From Kineosporia babensis (GTDB taxonomy: Bacteria > Actinomycetota > Actinomycetes > Actinomycetales > Kineosporiaceae): 64,000 nt of DNA. Of this stretch, positions 44,401-53,374 are shown piece by piece; within the stretch, counting starts at the first letter, position 1, and each line of letters begins with the position of its first letter. The notes beneath the pieces are model-generated. The model searched no databases. It worked only from the letters and a program-made list of their open reading frames with translations, and was not told the DNA's origin. The stretch lies in contig NZ_JAJOMB010000006.1 in the NCBI RefSeq assembly GCF_021129305.1, positions 310,001 to 374,000 on the forward strand, read 5' to 3'. Position numbers and translations under genes: made by a program.

Positions 44401-44765
44401 AGGAAGCCGCCGACGGACGGGTGGAACGGTTCGAAGGACTGAAGATCCCCAGCCGGAAACTGCTCAGCCTGGAACAACGAGGCTGGCTGCGGGAAGACCC
44501 GATGGACGCCGGCTACCAGGGATCCATGCAGGTCTCGTTCGATTCCGGGGTGGAGTGCGGGATCCAGCTGGAGCCCGGACTGATCGTCGGGGACCCGGAC
44601 TTCTGGGAAGAACAAACGCTGTCCGACGTCTCGCTCAGCGCCCGCAGCGCCTGGGCCACCGAGCAGATCCGGGCCGGCCGGCCGTTTCCGCTGCGGGAGC
44701 GTGATCTCATCGCGGTCTCCGAGATCCTGCGCGACCTGACCGACATCACCCAGCCGTCGGCCTGA
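41448..44765 (+). CDS. DUF4132-type large protein of MoxR-vWA cluster
   Basis: 1105 residues from ATG 41448 (GGAGG 12 bases upstream); GTG 41418 is an alternative. Mostly helical, Ala/Leu/Val-rich repeats (HEAT-like impression, about 80-830) followed by a C-terminal domain with RIGPDVIRRLERAMVTSRRW, LLWHIVRRLVWGQYD, GTLRVAEDRTFADADDEEVT and VGVLHPLQ, the DUF4132 signature region. No catalytic motif seen. DUF4132 genes are regularly found with MoxR ATPase, DUF5682, vWA and SWIM genes, as here. Probably a scaffold or target-recognition subunit (inference). Confidence 0.85.
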   Translation: MRDFSFTPTWQRHLTPRRGSLGAATFTPVPRAGETIRALLDQQAADVESMLSMSSADLREAAVVLRDGLENATPLAAALQALALVHRWDVKEHKAPFADYWLSERGLPFAVEAAVELMGLCIDTGGNGLRSLRPGEKIESGYWLPQAQVTLRVRAALAVASDAEYDEIIGRLKAHRSRHEYHRLATSLLAPTETAWVEEDIAATAAVGDDYRGFALTQALSTLEQMERLEKAVRAPWYFLWVVTGSHAYVATLTDALGTGVLPVLLRWFDEKELDTEARRRILSVIAQMPAEAAIQALADRVSEKFVLPALLEASERFPALALKVLAAAGSRGQLAELLTAHVRTNRELAQHELAALPSEAASRVRAVLQDAVALDEAPAQALPPLLVTPPWVNRAKVAKPVVVGGLSCADVPVISWLEQEQEKFGVHTGFDFSNDSHSWEERAQGVLRGSSFWWEGPAFFALAPEELARPLLAEWTPHEYTEADDLGPVVARFGVAALPALIRRARQSPSLVGPVLMPLAAPVLAVLMADWLARLKSVRSLAATWLLRHAEPAARALVPPALGKAGTARRQAENALLYLSTHGRRESVEEAARGYGEQAEAAITVLLERDPLSLLPSKVPAQPVWVQAAVLPPVRLRDGSGVLPASALEHLVTVFALSRMDQPYAGLEVVREAVLPQDLAGFAWQLFQRWFAAGAVAKDNWALDALALAGDDEAVRKLTPMILAWPGEGGHARAVTGVAVLAGIGTDVALMHLHNIAQRAKFKGLKTAAQAKMSEVAEALGLTSEQLADRLVPGLGLAADGSLRLDYGPRQFVVGFDEQLKPYVADASGKRLKSLPKPGAKDDPELAPAAYQQFSALKKDVRRIGPDVIRRLERAMVTSRRWSGAEFRQLFVEHPLLWHIVRRLVWGQYDEQDQLIGTLRVAEDRTFADADDEEVTLSDDAVVGVLHPLQAGADVPLWAEVLADYEILQPFAQLARPVFVLTEKEAADGRVERFEGLKIPSRKLLSLEQRGWLREDPMDAGYQGSMQVSFDSGVECGIQLEPGLIVGDPDFWEEQTLSDVSLSARSAWATEQIRAGRPFPLRERDLIAVSEILRDLTDITQPSA

Positions 44766-44791
44766 CGAATCCGAGAACTGGAGCACTGCAG

Positions 44792-45901
44792 ATGGAAGCC
44801 GTAGAGGTCACCGCGCCGGCCGAACAGGTCCAGCGCCCCCGCGCGGAGGTCCGGTACGAGCAGGAACTGGCCCGCCTGAAGGCCGACGACCAGGCGGCCC
44901 GGCCACCCGGCTGGGCGCTGAGTGTGCAGGCCGCCCGCCGGTTCATCGTGGGCGATCAGAAACTCGACGTCAGCCGTAAGTTCGTGGGCGACCCGTCGCT
45001 GATCGAGCGCGCCCTGGTCACGCTGGCCACCAGCCGCGGCCTGATGCTGGTGGGCGAGCCCGGCACGGCCAAGTCGCTGCTGTCGGAACTGCTGGCCGCG
45101 GCCGTCTCCGGCGACTCCACCCTGACCATCCAGGGCGGGGCCGCCACCACCGAGGACCAGATCCGCTACTCGTGGAACTACGCCCTGCTGGTCTCCGAAG
45201 GCCCGTCGCAGCGCTCGCTGGTGCCGGCCCCGCTGCTGCGCGGCATGGCCGAAGGACGCACGGTGCGCTTCGAGGAGATCACCCGCTGCCCGCTGGAGGT
45301 CCAGGACTGCCTGCTGTCACCGCTGTCCGACCGGGTGCTGGCGATCCCGGAACTGACCGGGCCCGGATCGATGGTCTTCGCCCGCGACGGGTTCAACATC
45401 ATCGCCACCGCCAACACCCGCGACCGCGGGGTGAACGACATGAGCTCGGCGCTGAAGCGGCGGTTCAACTTCGAGACCGTCTTCCCGATCGCCGACCTGG
45501 GCACCGAACTGGCCCTGGTCGAGGAGGAAGCCACCAAGCTGCTGCAGCGCTCGGGAGTGACCGCCGCGCCGAACCGGGGCGTCACCGAGGTCCTGGTCAC
45601 CGCGTTCCGGGAACTGCGCAGCGGCCAGACCGCCCGGGGCGATGCGATGGAGCGGCTGTCGGCGGTGATGAGCACCGCCGAGGCTGTCTCGGTCGCGCAC
45701 GCCGTCGGGCTGCGCGGCTGGTTCCTGCGCGGTGAACCGGGCACGGCCGAGGACCTGGTGGCCTGCCTGGCCGGTACCGCCGCCAAGGACAGCCCGGAAG
45801 ACCTGGCCAAGCTCCGCCGCTATCTGTCGCAGCAGGTCACCTGGCGCTCCGGGGACCACTGGAAGGCCCTGCACTCGGCCCGTCACCAGCTTCCGGGCTG
45901 A
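44792..45901 (+). CDS. MoxR-family AAA+ ATPase
   Basis: 369 residues; ATG with GGAG upstream. Walker A GEPGTAKS (88-95, K94), Walker B VRFEEITRCP with Glu in place of the usual first Asp, sensor 1 IIATANTRDRGVNDM and arginine finger region ALKRRFNFE. C-terminal lid helices follow (SAVMSTAEAVSVAHAV). MoxR ATPases act as chaperone-like remodelers together with a vWA protein, encoded two genes downstream. Three bases separate it from the DUF5682 gene, so they are coupled. Confidence 0.93.
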   Translation: MEAVEVTAPAEQVQRPRAEVRYEQELARLKADDQAARPPGWALSVQAARRFIVGDQKLDVSRKFVGDPSLIERALVTLATSRGLMLVGEPGTAKSLLSELLAAAVSGDSTLTIQGGAATTEDQIRYSWNYALLVSEGPSQRSLVPAPLLRGMAEGRTVRFEEITRCPLEVQDCLLSPLSDRVLAIPELTGPGSMVFARDGFNIIATANTRDRGVNDMSSALKRRFNFETVFPIADLGTELALVEEEATKLLQRSGVTAAPNRGVTEVLVTAFRELRSGQTARGDAMERLSAVMSTAEAVSVAHAVGLRGWFLRGEPGTAEDLVACLAGTAAKDSPEDLAKLRRYLSQQVTWRSGDHWKALHSARHQLPG

Positions 45902-45904
45902 ACC

Positions 45905-48226
45905 GTGGCGGTCACCTTCATCGGCGTCCGGCACCACAGCCCGGCCTGTGCCCGGCTGGTCGCCCGGACCATCGACGAGCTGCAACCGGCCTACGTGCTC
46001 ATCGAAGGCCCGGCCGACCTCAACCCCCGGCTGGACGAGCTGCTCCTGGGCCACGAACTACCCGTGGCCGTGTTCACCAGCTACCGCGACGAGGAACGGC
46101 GCCATGCCTCCTGGGCGCCGCTGTGCGACTACTCACCCGAGTGGGTCGCTCTGACCCGGGGCCGGGCCGTGGACGCCCAGGTGCGCTTCATCGATCTGCC
46201 GGCCTGGCACCCGGCCTTCGCGGGCGTCGGAAATCGTTATGCCGACGCCGAACTGCGCTACGCCGAGGTACTGGAACGGCTCTGCCGGGAGTTCGGCGTC
46301 GACAACGTGGACGTCCTGTGGGACCACCTCGTGGAGATCGCCCCCGCGGACGATCTGGCCGAACGCCTGGTCACGTACTTCGACCTCGTCCGGGGCGAGA
46401 CCGCGGCCGATGAGGGCGACAGCGCTCGCGAGGCGTACATGGCGCAGTGGGTGGCCGCCGCCGCGCAGGCCGGTGGGGACGAGCCGGTGGTCGTGGTGAC
46501 GGGCGGATTCCATCGCCCGGCGCTCGTGGCTGCACTGGCCCGGGCCGGGTCCGGGGGAGACGAGCCGCAGGATCCTGGCCCTTCTGCGGGATCCTCTTCG
46601 CCGCCGTGGCCCGACATTCCGGCCCTGCCCACCCACGCACACGGCGGCAGCTACCTGGTGCCGTACTCCTTCCGCCGCCTGGACGCCTTCGACGGCTACC
46701 AGTCCGGCATGCCCTCACCCGCGTACTACCAGGCCCTCTGGGAGTACGGCCCGCACGGCGCGGCCCGCCACCTCTCCGAAGCCGTCACCACCAGGCTTCG
46801 AGAGCGCAAGCAGACCGTCTCCACTGCCGATCTGATCGCCGCGCGGACCACGGCCGAAGCTCTGGCCATGGTCCGCGGCCACACCCATCCGGCGCGCACC
46901 GACGTTCTGGACGGTCTGGCATCGGCGCTCGTGAACGAAGCCCTGGACGTCCCCCTGCCCTGGACCAGCCGGAGCCCACTCGGCAGCGGCAACCATCCCG
47001 TCGTGGTCGAGATGATCGCTGCCCTGAGCGGATCCCGGGTCGGCCGGCTGCATCCCGATACCCCCGCGCCTGCGCTGGTTCACGACCTCGAGGCCGAGCT
47101 CGAACGAGAAAACCTCGCCGGCAGCGCCAATCACGAACTCGACCTCACCCGCGAGCACGACGCCAGGCGCAGCCGGCTGCTGCACCGGGTGCGGCTGCTC
47201 GGGATCCCCGGGTTCCACCGTGAGCGCGGGCCGAGCACCGGTCTGGACCCGCAGTTGCACGAACACTGGCAGGTCCGCGTCCACCCCGACCGCCTGGCCG
47301 CAGCGATCGAGGCCGGCGCCTACGGCGCCACCCTGACCGATGCGGCCGCGGCAGCCCTGACCGAGCGGGCGGTCACGGCCGGCAGCGACGTGGACAAGCT
47401 GGCTCGGGTGCTGTTCGACGCGGCGCTCGCCGGGCTGAGCACGGTGCTCGACGATGCGCTCCAGGAGGTGGACCGAGCGGTCGGGCGCGTGCCTGAGCTC
47501 GCGCCGCTGGGCCAGCTGCTGGCGGTCGTGCTCACCATGTGGCGGCACGACCGGGTTTTCGGTACCGCGCACACCACGGCGCTGAGCACGGTGATCGCCG
47601 CCGCGGTGCGGCGGATCCTGTGGCTGGTGGAGGGTGTGCACGGCGGACCGCAACCGGCCGATCGGGGGCGGATCGGCGCGTTGGTGGCCTGCCGCGACGC
47701 GTTACGGCACGCGGGCACCACGCTGAAGCTCGACCGCGAGGATGCCCTTCGGATCGTCGGGCGGGTGGCCGCGAACTCGGCGGTGCCCCCTGACCTGCGG
47801 GGTGCGTCCTTCGGCTTTGAGTGGTCCTTCGCGGCTGTCGGCGATCCGGAGCGGGTCGTGCGGGGTGCGTTTCAGCCGGCGACTGCGGGGGACTGGCTGG
47901 CCGGGTTGTTCGCCCTGGCCCGCGAGGAAGTGCTGCACACCGAAGCCGTGCTGACGCTGCTGGACGAACGGATCACCGGGATGGACGCGCACGAGTTCCT
48001 GGTCGCGTTACCCGCTCTGCGGCAGGCTTTCGAGTTCTTCCCGCCGCGGGAACGGGCCCAACTGGCCGAGCGGCTGCTGGCCCGACGCGGACACCACGGC
48101 GATGCCCGGGCTCTGTTGCGCGGGGTGAACGATCCGGAACGGGTGGCCGTGGGTATGGCCCTGGACCAGCGGGTCGATGCCCGCCTGCGCCGGGAAGGGC
48201 TGATCGTGCAGGAGGTGCGACCTTGA
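45905..48226 (+). CDS. DUF5682 family protein
   Basis: 773 residues; GTG three bases after the MoxR stop. The N-terminus is TFIGVRHHSPACARLVARTI with H10-H11, followed by VLIEGPADLNPRLDELL (E34) and FTSYRDEERRHASWAP. This His...Glu plan recalls TraB/TIKI/ChaN-type putative metal-dependent hydrolases (inference). A later GGFHRPAL motif also has a buried His. The remaining 450 residues are helical. Known as a standing member of MoxR-vWA-SWIM clusters. Overlaps the vWA gene by four bases. Confidence 0.88.
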   Translation: MAVTFIGVRHHSPACARLVARTIDELQPAYVLIEGPADLNPRLDELLLGHELPVAVFTSYRDEERRHASWAPLCDYSPEWVALTRGRAVDAQVRFIDLPAWHPAFAGVGNRYADAELRYAEVLERLCREFGVDNVDVLWDHLVEIAPADDLAERLVTYFDLVRGETAADEGDSAREAYMAQWVAAAAQAGGDEPVVVVTGGFHRPALVAALARAGSGGDEPQDPGPSAGSSSPPWPDIPALPTHAHGGSYLVPYSFRRLDAFDGYQSGMPSPAYYQALWEYGPHGAARHLSEAVTTRLRERKQTVSTADLIAARTTAEALAMVRGHTHPARTDVLDGLASALVNEALDVPLPWTSRSPLGSGNHPVVVEMIAALSGSRVGRLHPDTPAPALVHDLEAELERENLAGSANHELDLTREHDARRSRLLHRVRLLGIPGFHRERGPSTGLDPQLHEHWQVRVHPDRLAAAIEAGAYGATLTDAAAAALTERAVTAGSDVDKLARVLFDAALAGLSTVLDDALQEVDRAVGRVPELAPLGQLLAVVLTMWRHDRVFGTAHTTALSTVIAAAVRRILWLVEGVHGGPQPADRGRIGALVACRDALRHAGTTLKLDREDALRIVGRVAANSAVPPDLRGASFGFEWSFAAVGDPERVVRGAFQPATAGDWLAGLFALAREEVLHTEAVLTLLDERITGMDAHEFLVALPALRQAFEFFPPRERAQLAERLLARRGHHGDARALLRGVNDPERVAVGMALDQRVDARLRREGLIVQEVRP

Positions 48227-49353
48227 TCGATCCGGGACTGGAACGCTGGCGCCTGGTGCTGGGCACTCCGGCCGGAGCCCTGGGACAACTGGATGACGAG
48301 GCCAGCGGCCGGGACGCTGCCCTGGACTGGTTGTACGGGCGCGACGCGGACCTGGAAGCCCGCGGGGTGCGCAGGGCGCCCCTGCCGGATCGGCACGGGG
48401 GCGCCGGGGACTCGGTCGTCACCACCGTGGACTGGCTGAACGACATCACCCGGCTGTTCCCGAAGGAGACGATCGAACGGCTGCAGCGCGACGCGGTCGA
48501 ACGCTACGAGATCCACGACGTGGTCACCGACCCGACGGTGCTCGAGACGATCGAGCCGAACCCGGCCCTGCTGCGCGCGGTCCTGCAGACCAAGCACCTG
48601 ATGAATCCGGAGGTGCTGCGCCTGGCCCGGCGGATCGTCGAGACGGTGGTGCGGGAGCTGATGGAGAAGATGAGCACGCAGGTCCGGACCGCGTTCTCCG
48701 GCACCCGGTCGCGGCGGCCCAGCCGCTGGAAGCAGGCCCGCGACTTCAACGTCAACCGCACGATCCGCGCGAACCTCGGGCACTACCGGCCCGAGGAGCA
48801 GCGCCTGTACATCGATACCCCGCACTTCTACTCCCGCGACCGCAAACACCTGCAGCAGTGGCAGGTGGTGCTGCTGGTCGACCAGTCGGGCTCGATGACC
48901 GACTCGGTGATCCACTCGGCGGTCACTGCGGCCTGCCTGTGGGGACTGCCGGGGGTCCGGACCCACCTGGTCGCCTTCGACACCGGCGTCGTCGACCTGA
49001 CCAGCGACGTGGACGACCCGGTCGAGCTGCTGATGAAGGTGCAGCTCGGCGGGGGCACCGACATCCATCGGGCGGTGCGCTACGGCGCCGGGCTGATCGA
49101 GCAGCCGCGCCGGTCGATCGTGGCGCTGATCAGCGACTTCTACGAGGGCGGGGATCCGGGGCCGCTGGTGCGCCAGGTCGCCGAGCTGGTGGAGCAGGGC
49201 ACCAAGGTGCTGTGCCTGGCCGCGCTCGACGAGCAGGCCAATCCGTCCTACGACCGGACGACGGCCCAGCGCCTGGCCGACGTCGGGGCCGCGGTGGGCG
49301 CAATGACACCGGGCGAACTGGCCTCCTTCGTTGCCGAGCAGGTGGGACGATGA
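48223..49353 (+). CDS. vWA-domain protein partner of MoxR ATPase
   Basis: 376 residues. The start is a TTG at 48223, fixed by GCAGGAGG eight bases upstream and a four-base overlap with DUF5682; no ATG or GTG offers a comparable site. Residues 1-200 are helical. The vWA domain has a complete MIDAS: DQSGS (D220, S222, S224), T279 in GGGTDIH and D305 in ISDFYEG. Metal-dependent protein binding would link the MoxR ring to its client. Ends in an ATGA overlap with the SWIM gene. Confidence 0.92.
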   Translation: MIDPGLERWRLVLGTPAGALGQLDDEASGRDAALDWLYGRDADLEARGVRRAPLPDRHGGAGDSVVTTVDWLNDITRLFPKETIERLQRDAVERYEIHDVVTDPTVLETIEPNPALLRAVLQTKHLMNPEVLRLARRIVETVVRELMEKMSTQVRTAFSGTRSRRPSRWKQARDFNVNRTIRANLGHYRPEEQRLYIDTPHFYSRDRKHLQQWQVVLLVDQSGSMTDSVIHSAVTAACLWGLPGVRTHLVAFDTGVVDLTSDVDDPVELLMKVQLGGGTDIHRAVRYGAGLIEQPRRSIVALISDFYEGGDPGPLVRQVAELVEQGTKVLCLAALDEQANPSYDRTTAQRLADVGAAVGAMTPGELASFVAEQVGR

Positions 49354-51311
49354 GAGCGGAACTGCTGGCCCTCACCCCGGACTCGCTGGCCGAGCTGACG
49401 AACCGGGGCCTGGTGAAACGGGCCACCCGCGATGTCGAGCGAGCAGCTCCGGTGGTGGTGGAGAACGAAGCGGGGACGCTTGCGGCGACGTTCGCGGACG
49501 GGGTCACCACGGAACTTCCGGTCGGGGGACTCGAGGCCGGGCGCTGCAGCTGTGGTGCGGTGGGGATCTGCCGGCACGTCCTGGCACTGGTGCTGGTGTA
49601 CACCGCGAGTGCTCAAGAACCCGATCAGGATGTCTCAGGGCAGGCCGGGGCGGAGCACGAGGGCGCCGCCGAGGCGATTCCAGAGAACGACTGGAGCCCA
49701 GCCACTTTCACCGACGAAGAACTTGAGGCACACATCGGCAAACGGGCCCTGACCGCAGCCCGCCGCGCTCACAAGGCCGGTTATGCGGCTCACGTGCGCC
49801 GGGCCGCCGCCACGAACCCGGTGCCGAGCGTGGATCTGCCGTCGGCGACCGTGCGCTTCCACGTACCCGGCGACCTCGGCTATGCCCGTAGCGATGCCAA
49901 GGCCGGAACCCGCGAAGACCTGATCGCCCTGGCCGTCTGGGCCTTCCGGGCCGCCGACGAGCAAGAACCGACCAAGCCTGAGGTGCACGTCCAGGTCGGC
50001 GGAGAGGCAGCGGGCGACGGAGGTAACGAGCTGGAAGAAGCAGTCACCCTCGCCACCACCGTATTGACCGAAGGCGCCGTCAACCTGGAGACCGGCCTGG
50101 CCACCCAGATCGCCACGGCCCGCAAGTCGCTCGAGGCGGCCCGGCTGCGCTGGCCACTCCTGGCACTGGACGATCTGGACACCCAGCTGCAGGCCTACCG
50201 GGACCGCTCGGCCCGTTACCGGCCGGAGGCCCTGGCCGATCACGTCGCGGAACTCCTCGCCCGCCACCGCGCGGTCACCAACGACGGAACCGGTCTGCAC
50301 TCGCGGATTCTCGGCACGGACGAGGCATCGCAGACCCAGCTACGCCAGGCCCGGCTCGACGGTCTGGGCGCCCGGGTCAGAGCGTTCGGTGACGAGCGCA
50401 CGGTGGAGGTGTTCCTGGCCCATGCGGACAGCGCTTCGGTGCTGGTGCTGCGCAAGGTCTACAAGGCCGGCGAGCGGGGTGACGGGCTGGCGGCCCGGCG
50501 CGTGGCGGGGACCACGATCCAGCGCCTGGCCGGGAGTTCGGTGATCACCGACTCGGCCCAGCGCAGCGCCAGCCGCACGGTCCGCATCGGCTCGGGCAGT
50601 CTCAGCCGCACGCACGCGATGACCGCCGCCCGCCCTTGGCAGCACCTGCCCCCAGGCATCATGGCACCCGATCTGCAAGGCCTGGCCAGGGAACTGGACG
50701 AACTTCCGCCCCGCCTGGTTCGGGCCCGGGTGGAAGCCGAACTGGTGCGGGTGATTCCGCTGGCCGGGGTCGAGGCGGTCACGTACTCACCCGGCGACCA
50801 GCGTCTGGACGCGGTGGTCACCGATGCCGTCGGCACGGCCGCGCTGATCTCGGCGACCCACGAATCCTGCACGCCAGGAAGGCTCGACGCGCTGGCCGCG
50901 GCGCTGGAGGACGATCCTCGCTACGTGTCGGGAATGGTGGCCCGGCGGGGCGGCCGGATTCTCATCGATCCGATCGCCCTGGCCTTCGAGGACCGGGTGA
51001 TCGTGCCCGACCTCGCCCCTACTGGACGCACCGCGGCCGCCGACGGGCCGGCGCTCGGTGCGCCCGACGTCCTCCATCAGGCTCTGGACGAAACAGCCGC
51101 CCTACTGGCCGAAATCGCCCATCGGGGAATGGGGCACTTACCACCGACGATGACCGATCGCCTGCAGACCGCGGCAGGAATGCTGCGCACTGCCGGACTG
51201 GTGGCCGTGGCAGCCGACGTCCAGCAGCTCGTCAGTACGCCGCCTCACCAGGCCGTAGACGTGTGGGCGAACGCGTATCTGAGGGTGAGCCTGGCCCGGG
51301 ATCTCAGCTGA
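49350..51311 (+). CDS. SWIM zinc-finger protein of MoxR-vWA cluster
   Basis: 653 residues, ATG in an ATGA overlap. The SWIM motif CSCGAVGICRH (C66, C68, C74, H76; CxCx5CxH) is intact after a short N-terminal strand region. The rest is acidic and helical, with one Ser/Arg-rich basic stretch near residues 380-430 (TDSAQRSASRTVRIGSGS). SWIM fingers bind DNA or protein. As last gene of the cluster it could be the nucleic-acid or client sensor. No terminator is obvious in the 213 bases downstream. Confidence 0.9.
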   Translation: MRAELLALTPDSLAELTNRGLVKRATRDVERAAPVVVENEAGTLAATFADGVTTELPVGGLEAGRCSCGAVGICRHVLALVLVYTASAQEPDQDVSGQAGAEHEGAAEAIPENDWSPATFTDEELEAHIGKRALTAARRAHKAGYAAHVRRAAATNPVPSVDLPSATVRFHVPGDLGYARSDAKAGTREDLIALAVWAFRAADEQEPTKPEVHVQVGGEAAGDGGNELEEAVTLATTVLTEGAVNLETGLATQIATARKSLEAARLRWPLLALDDLDTQLQAYRDRSARYRPEALADHVAELLARHRAVTNDGTGLHSRILGTDEASQTQLRQARLDGLGARVRAFGDERTVEVFLAHADSASVLVLRKVYKAGERGDGLAARRVAGTTIQRLAGSSVITDSAQRSASRTVRIGSGSLSRTHAMTAARPWQHLPPGIMAPDLQGLARELDELPPRLVRARVEAELVRVIPLAGVEAVTYSPGDQRLDAVVTDAVGTAALISATHESCTPGRLDALAAALEDDPRYVSGMVARRGGRILIDPIALAFEDRVIVPDLAPTGRTAAADGPALGAPDVLHQALDETAALLAEIAHRGMGHLPPTMTDRLQTAAGMLRTAGLVAVAADVQQLVSTPPHQAVDVWANAYLRVSLARDLS

Positions 51312-51524
51312 TGGAAGGCACGACCTGGCCGTGCCAGGGGCCGTCGCTCGAGGTGCCGTCACCCCAGCCGCTCCATCAAGGTTCTCTCGCCGGACCGTCA
51401 TGGTCTCCTCAAACGGCCCGGACTGCCTTGACCCAGGCCGCAAATGGGGCAATTCTCCGGAGTGAGCCATCCCTGATGACCTGCGACGCAGCCGCGTCCC
51501 GTCAAGCTCAGCTAGGAGTTACTG

Positions 51525-53369
51525 ATGTCCCCCGCACCCCGCTCGGCCCGGCCACCCGGTCGCACCGCCCTGGCGATCCTGATCGGCTCGGTCCTGGCCC
51601 TGCTCGCCGGTCTCGTCGCGTTCTCGCCGATGGGCCCGGCCACCGCCGCGCCGTCCGAACCGGAGGCGCCGGCGATCGAGACCTCGGACACCCCGGACCT
51701 CGGTGAGAACGTCAAGGTCTACGACGAGTCCACGCCGGCCGAGCAGATCCAGGCGGACTTCGACGAGGCCTTCGAGGCGCACAAGGTCAGCCCGGACGCG
51801 CAGTTCGGCGAGCAGCGCTACGCCTTCCTGTTCAAGCCCGGCACCTACGACCGGGTCTGGGCCAACCTGGGCTTCTACACGTCGGTGGCCGGCCTCGGCC
51901 GCAACCCCGACGACGTGACCATCAAGGGTGCGGTCAACGTGGACTCGGGCTGGAATCACGGCGACACCGCCAACGCCACCCAGAACTTCTGGCGCAGCCT
52001 GGAGAACGTCTCGGTCGTCCCGGAGGAGGGCACCAACCGCTGGGCGGTATCCCAGGCCGCGCCGATGCGGCGGGTGCACATCAAGGGCGACCTCACGCTG
52101 GCCCCGTCCAACCAGGACAACGGCCAGGGCTACTCCAGCGGTGGCTACCTGGCCGACAGCTTGGTCGACGGCAAGGTCTCGTCCGGCTCGCAGCAGCAGT
52201 GGTACACCCGCGACAGCTCGATCGGCAGCTGGGAGGGCGGGGTTTGGAACATGGTCTACTCGGGGGTGGAAGGCGCTCCGGCCAACGCGTTCCCCGACTC
52301 GCCGCACACCACGCTGGACAGCACGCCGGTGACCCGGGAGAAGCCGTACCTGTACGTGGACGACGAGGACAAGTACCAGGTCTTCGTGCCCTCGCTGCAG
52401 CGTGACTCGGCCGGTACCAGCTGGCCGGACACCGCGGGCGATCCGATCCCGATGAGCGAGTTCTACGTGGCCAAGCCGGGCGACAGCGCGGCCACCATCA
52501 ACCAGGCGCTCGAGCAGGGGCTGAACCTGTTCTTCACCCCGGGCACCTACGCGGTGGACGAGACGATCAAGGTGACGCGGGCCGACACGGTGGTCACCGG
52601 CATCGGCTTCCCGACGCTGATCCCCGAGGGCGGGGTCACGGCGCTGAGCGTGGACGACGTGGCCGGGGTCAAGGTCAGCGGCCTGACGTTCGACGCGGGC
52701 ACGACCAACAGCGAGACGCTGATGACGGTCGGGACCGAGGGGGAGCACGCCGACCACGCGGACAACCCGACCAGCATCCAGGACGTGTTCTTCCGGATCG
52801 GCAGCAGCGTCCAGGGCAAGGCCACCACCACGCTGGTGGTCAACAGCGACGACACGATCATCGACCACATCTGGGCCTGGCGCGCGGATCACGGTGGTGC
52901 CCCGACCGGCTGGGGTGTGAACACCGGCGACACCGGGCTGATCGTGAACGGTGACGACGTACTGGCCACCGGTTTGTTCGTGGAGCATTACCAGAAGTAC
53001 GAGGTGATCTGGAACGGCGACCGCGGCAGGACCATCTTCTTCCAGAACGAGAAGCCCTACGACGTGCCGGACCAGGCCGCCTGGATGAACGGTGACCAGA
53101 ACGGTTACGCCGCTTACAAGGTCGCGGACGACGTCACCGAACATGAGGTGTGGGGCGGCGGATCGTACTCGTTCTTCAACGTCAACCCCGAGGTCAAGCT
53201 CGACCACAGCTTCGAGGTGCCGGAGAAGGACGGGGTGCGGCTGCACAGCCTTCTGACCGTCTCGCTGGGTGATGTCGGCACGATCAGCAACGTCGTCAAC
53301 AACACCGGCGGTGCAGTGCCCAACCCGGCAGGTAACACGACGCCGCGCAACGTGGTCTCGTACCCGTGA
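51525..53369 (+). CDS. Secreted parallel beta-helix protein (GH55/pectate lyase-like fold)
   Basis: 614 residues; ATG with AGGAG seven bases upstream. A long signal peptide (TALAILIGSVLALLAGLVAF) is cut near ATAAPS. Two beta-helix blocks: GEQRYAFLFKPGTYDRVWAN with NLGFYTSVAGLGRNPDDVTI, and later LNLFFTPGTYAVDETIKVTR with VTGIGFPTLIPEGGVTAL. This duplicated 'FxPGTY' start is typical of GH55-like or pectate-lyase-like actinobacterial proteins often misnamed adenylyl cyclase. No catalytic residue can be assigned. Probably acts on or binds wall or plant polysaccharide outside the cell. Confidence 0.8.
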   Translation: MSPAPRSARPPGRTALAILIGSVLALLAGLVAFSPMGPATAAPSEPEAPAIETSDTPDLGENVKVYDESTPAEQIQADFDEAFEAHKVSPDAQFGEQRYAFLFKPGTYDRVWANLGFYTSVAGLGRNPDDVTIKGAVNVDSGWNHGDTANATQNFWRSLENVSVVPEEGTNRWAVSQAAPMRRVHIKGDLTLAPSNQDNGQGYSSGGYLADSLVDGKVSSGSQQQWYTRDSSIGSWEGGVWNMVYSGVEGAPANAFPDSPHTTLDSTPVTREKPYLYVDDEDKYQVFVPSLQRDSAGTSWPDTAGDPIPMSEFYVAKPGDSAATINQALEQGLNLFFTPGTYAVDETIKVTRADTVVTGIGFPTLIPEGGVTALSVDDVAGVKVSGLTFDAGTTNSETLMTVGTEGEHADHADNPTSIQDVFFRIGSSVQGKATTTLVVNSDDTIIDHIWAWRADHGGAPTGWGVNTGDTGLIVNGDDVLATGLFVEHYQKYEVIWNGDRGRTIFFQNEKPYDVPDQAAWMNGDQNGYAAYKVADDVTEHEVWGGGSYSFFNVNPEVKLDHSFEVPEKDGVRLHSLLTVSLGDVGTISNVVNNTGGAVPNPAGNTTPRNVVSYP

Positions 53370-53374
53370 GGTAA

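Noticed and set aside
51525-53369. Name 'adenylyl cyclase' sometimes attached to such proteins
   Set aside because: The protein is secreted and built of beta-helix turns; no cyclase metal or substrate motif is present.
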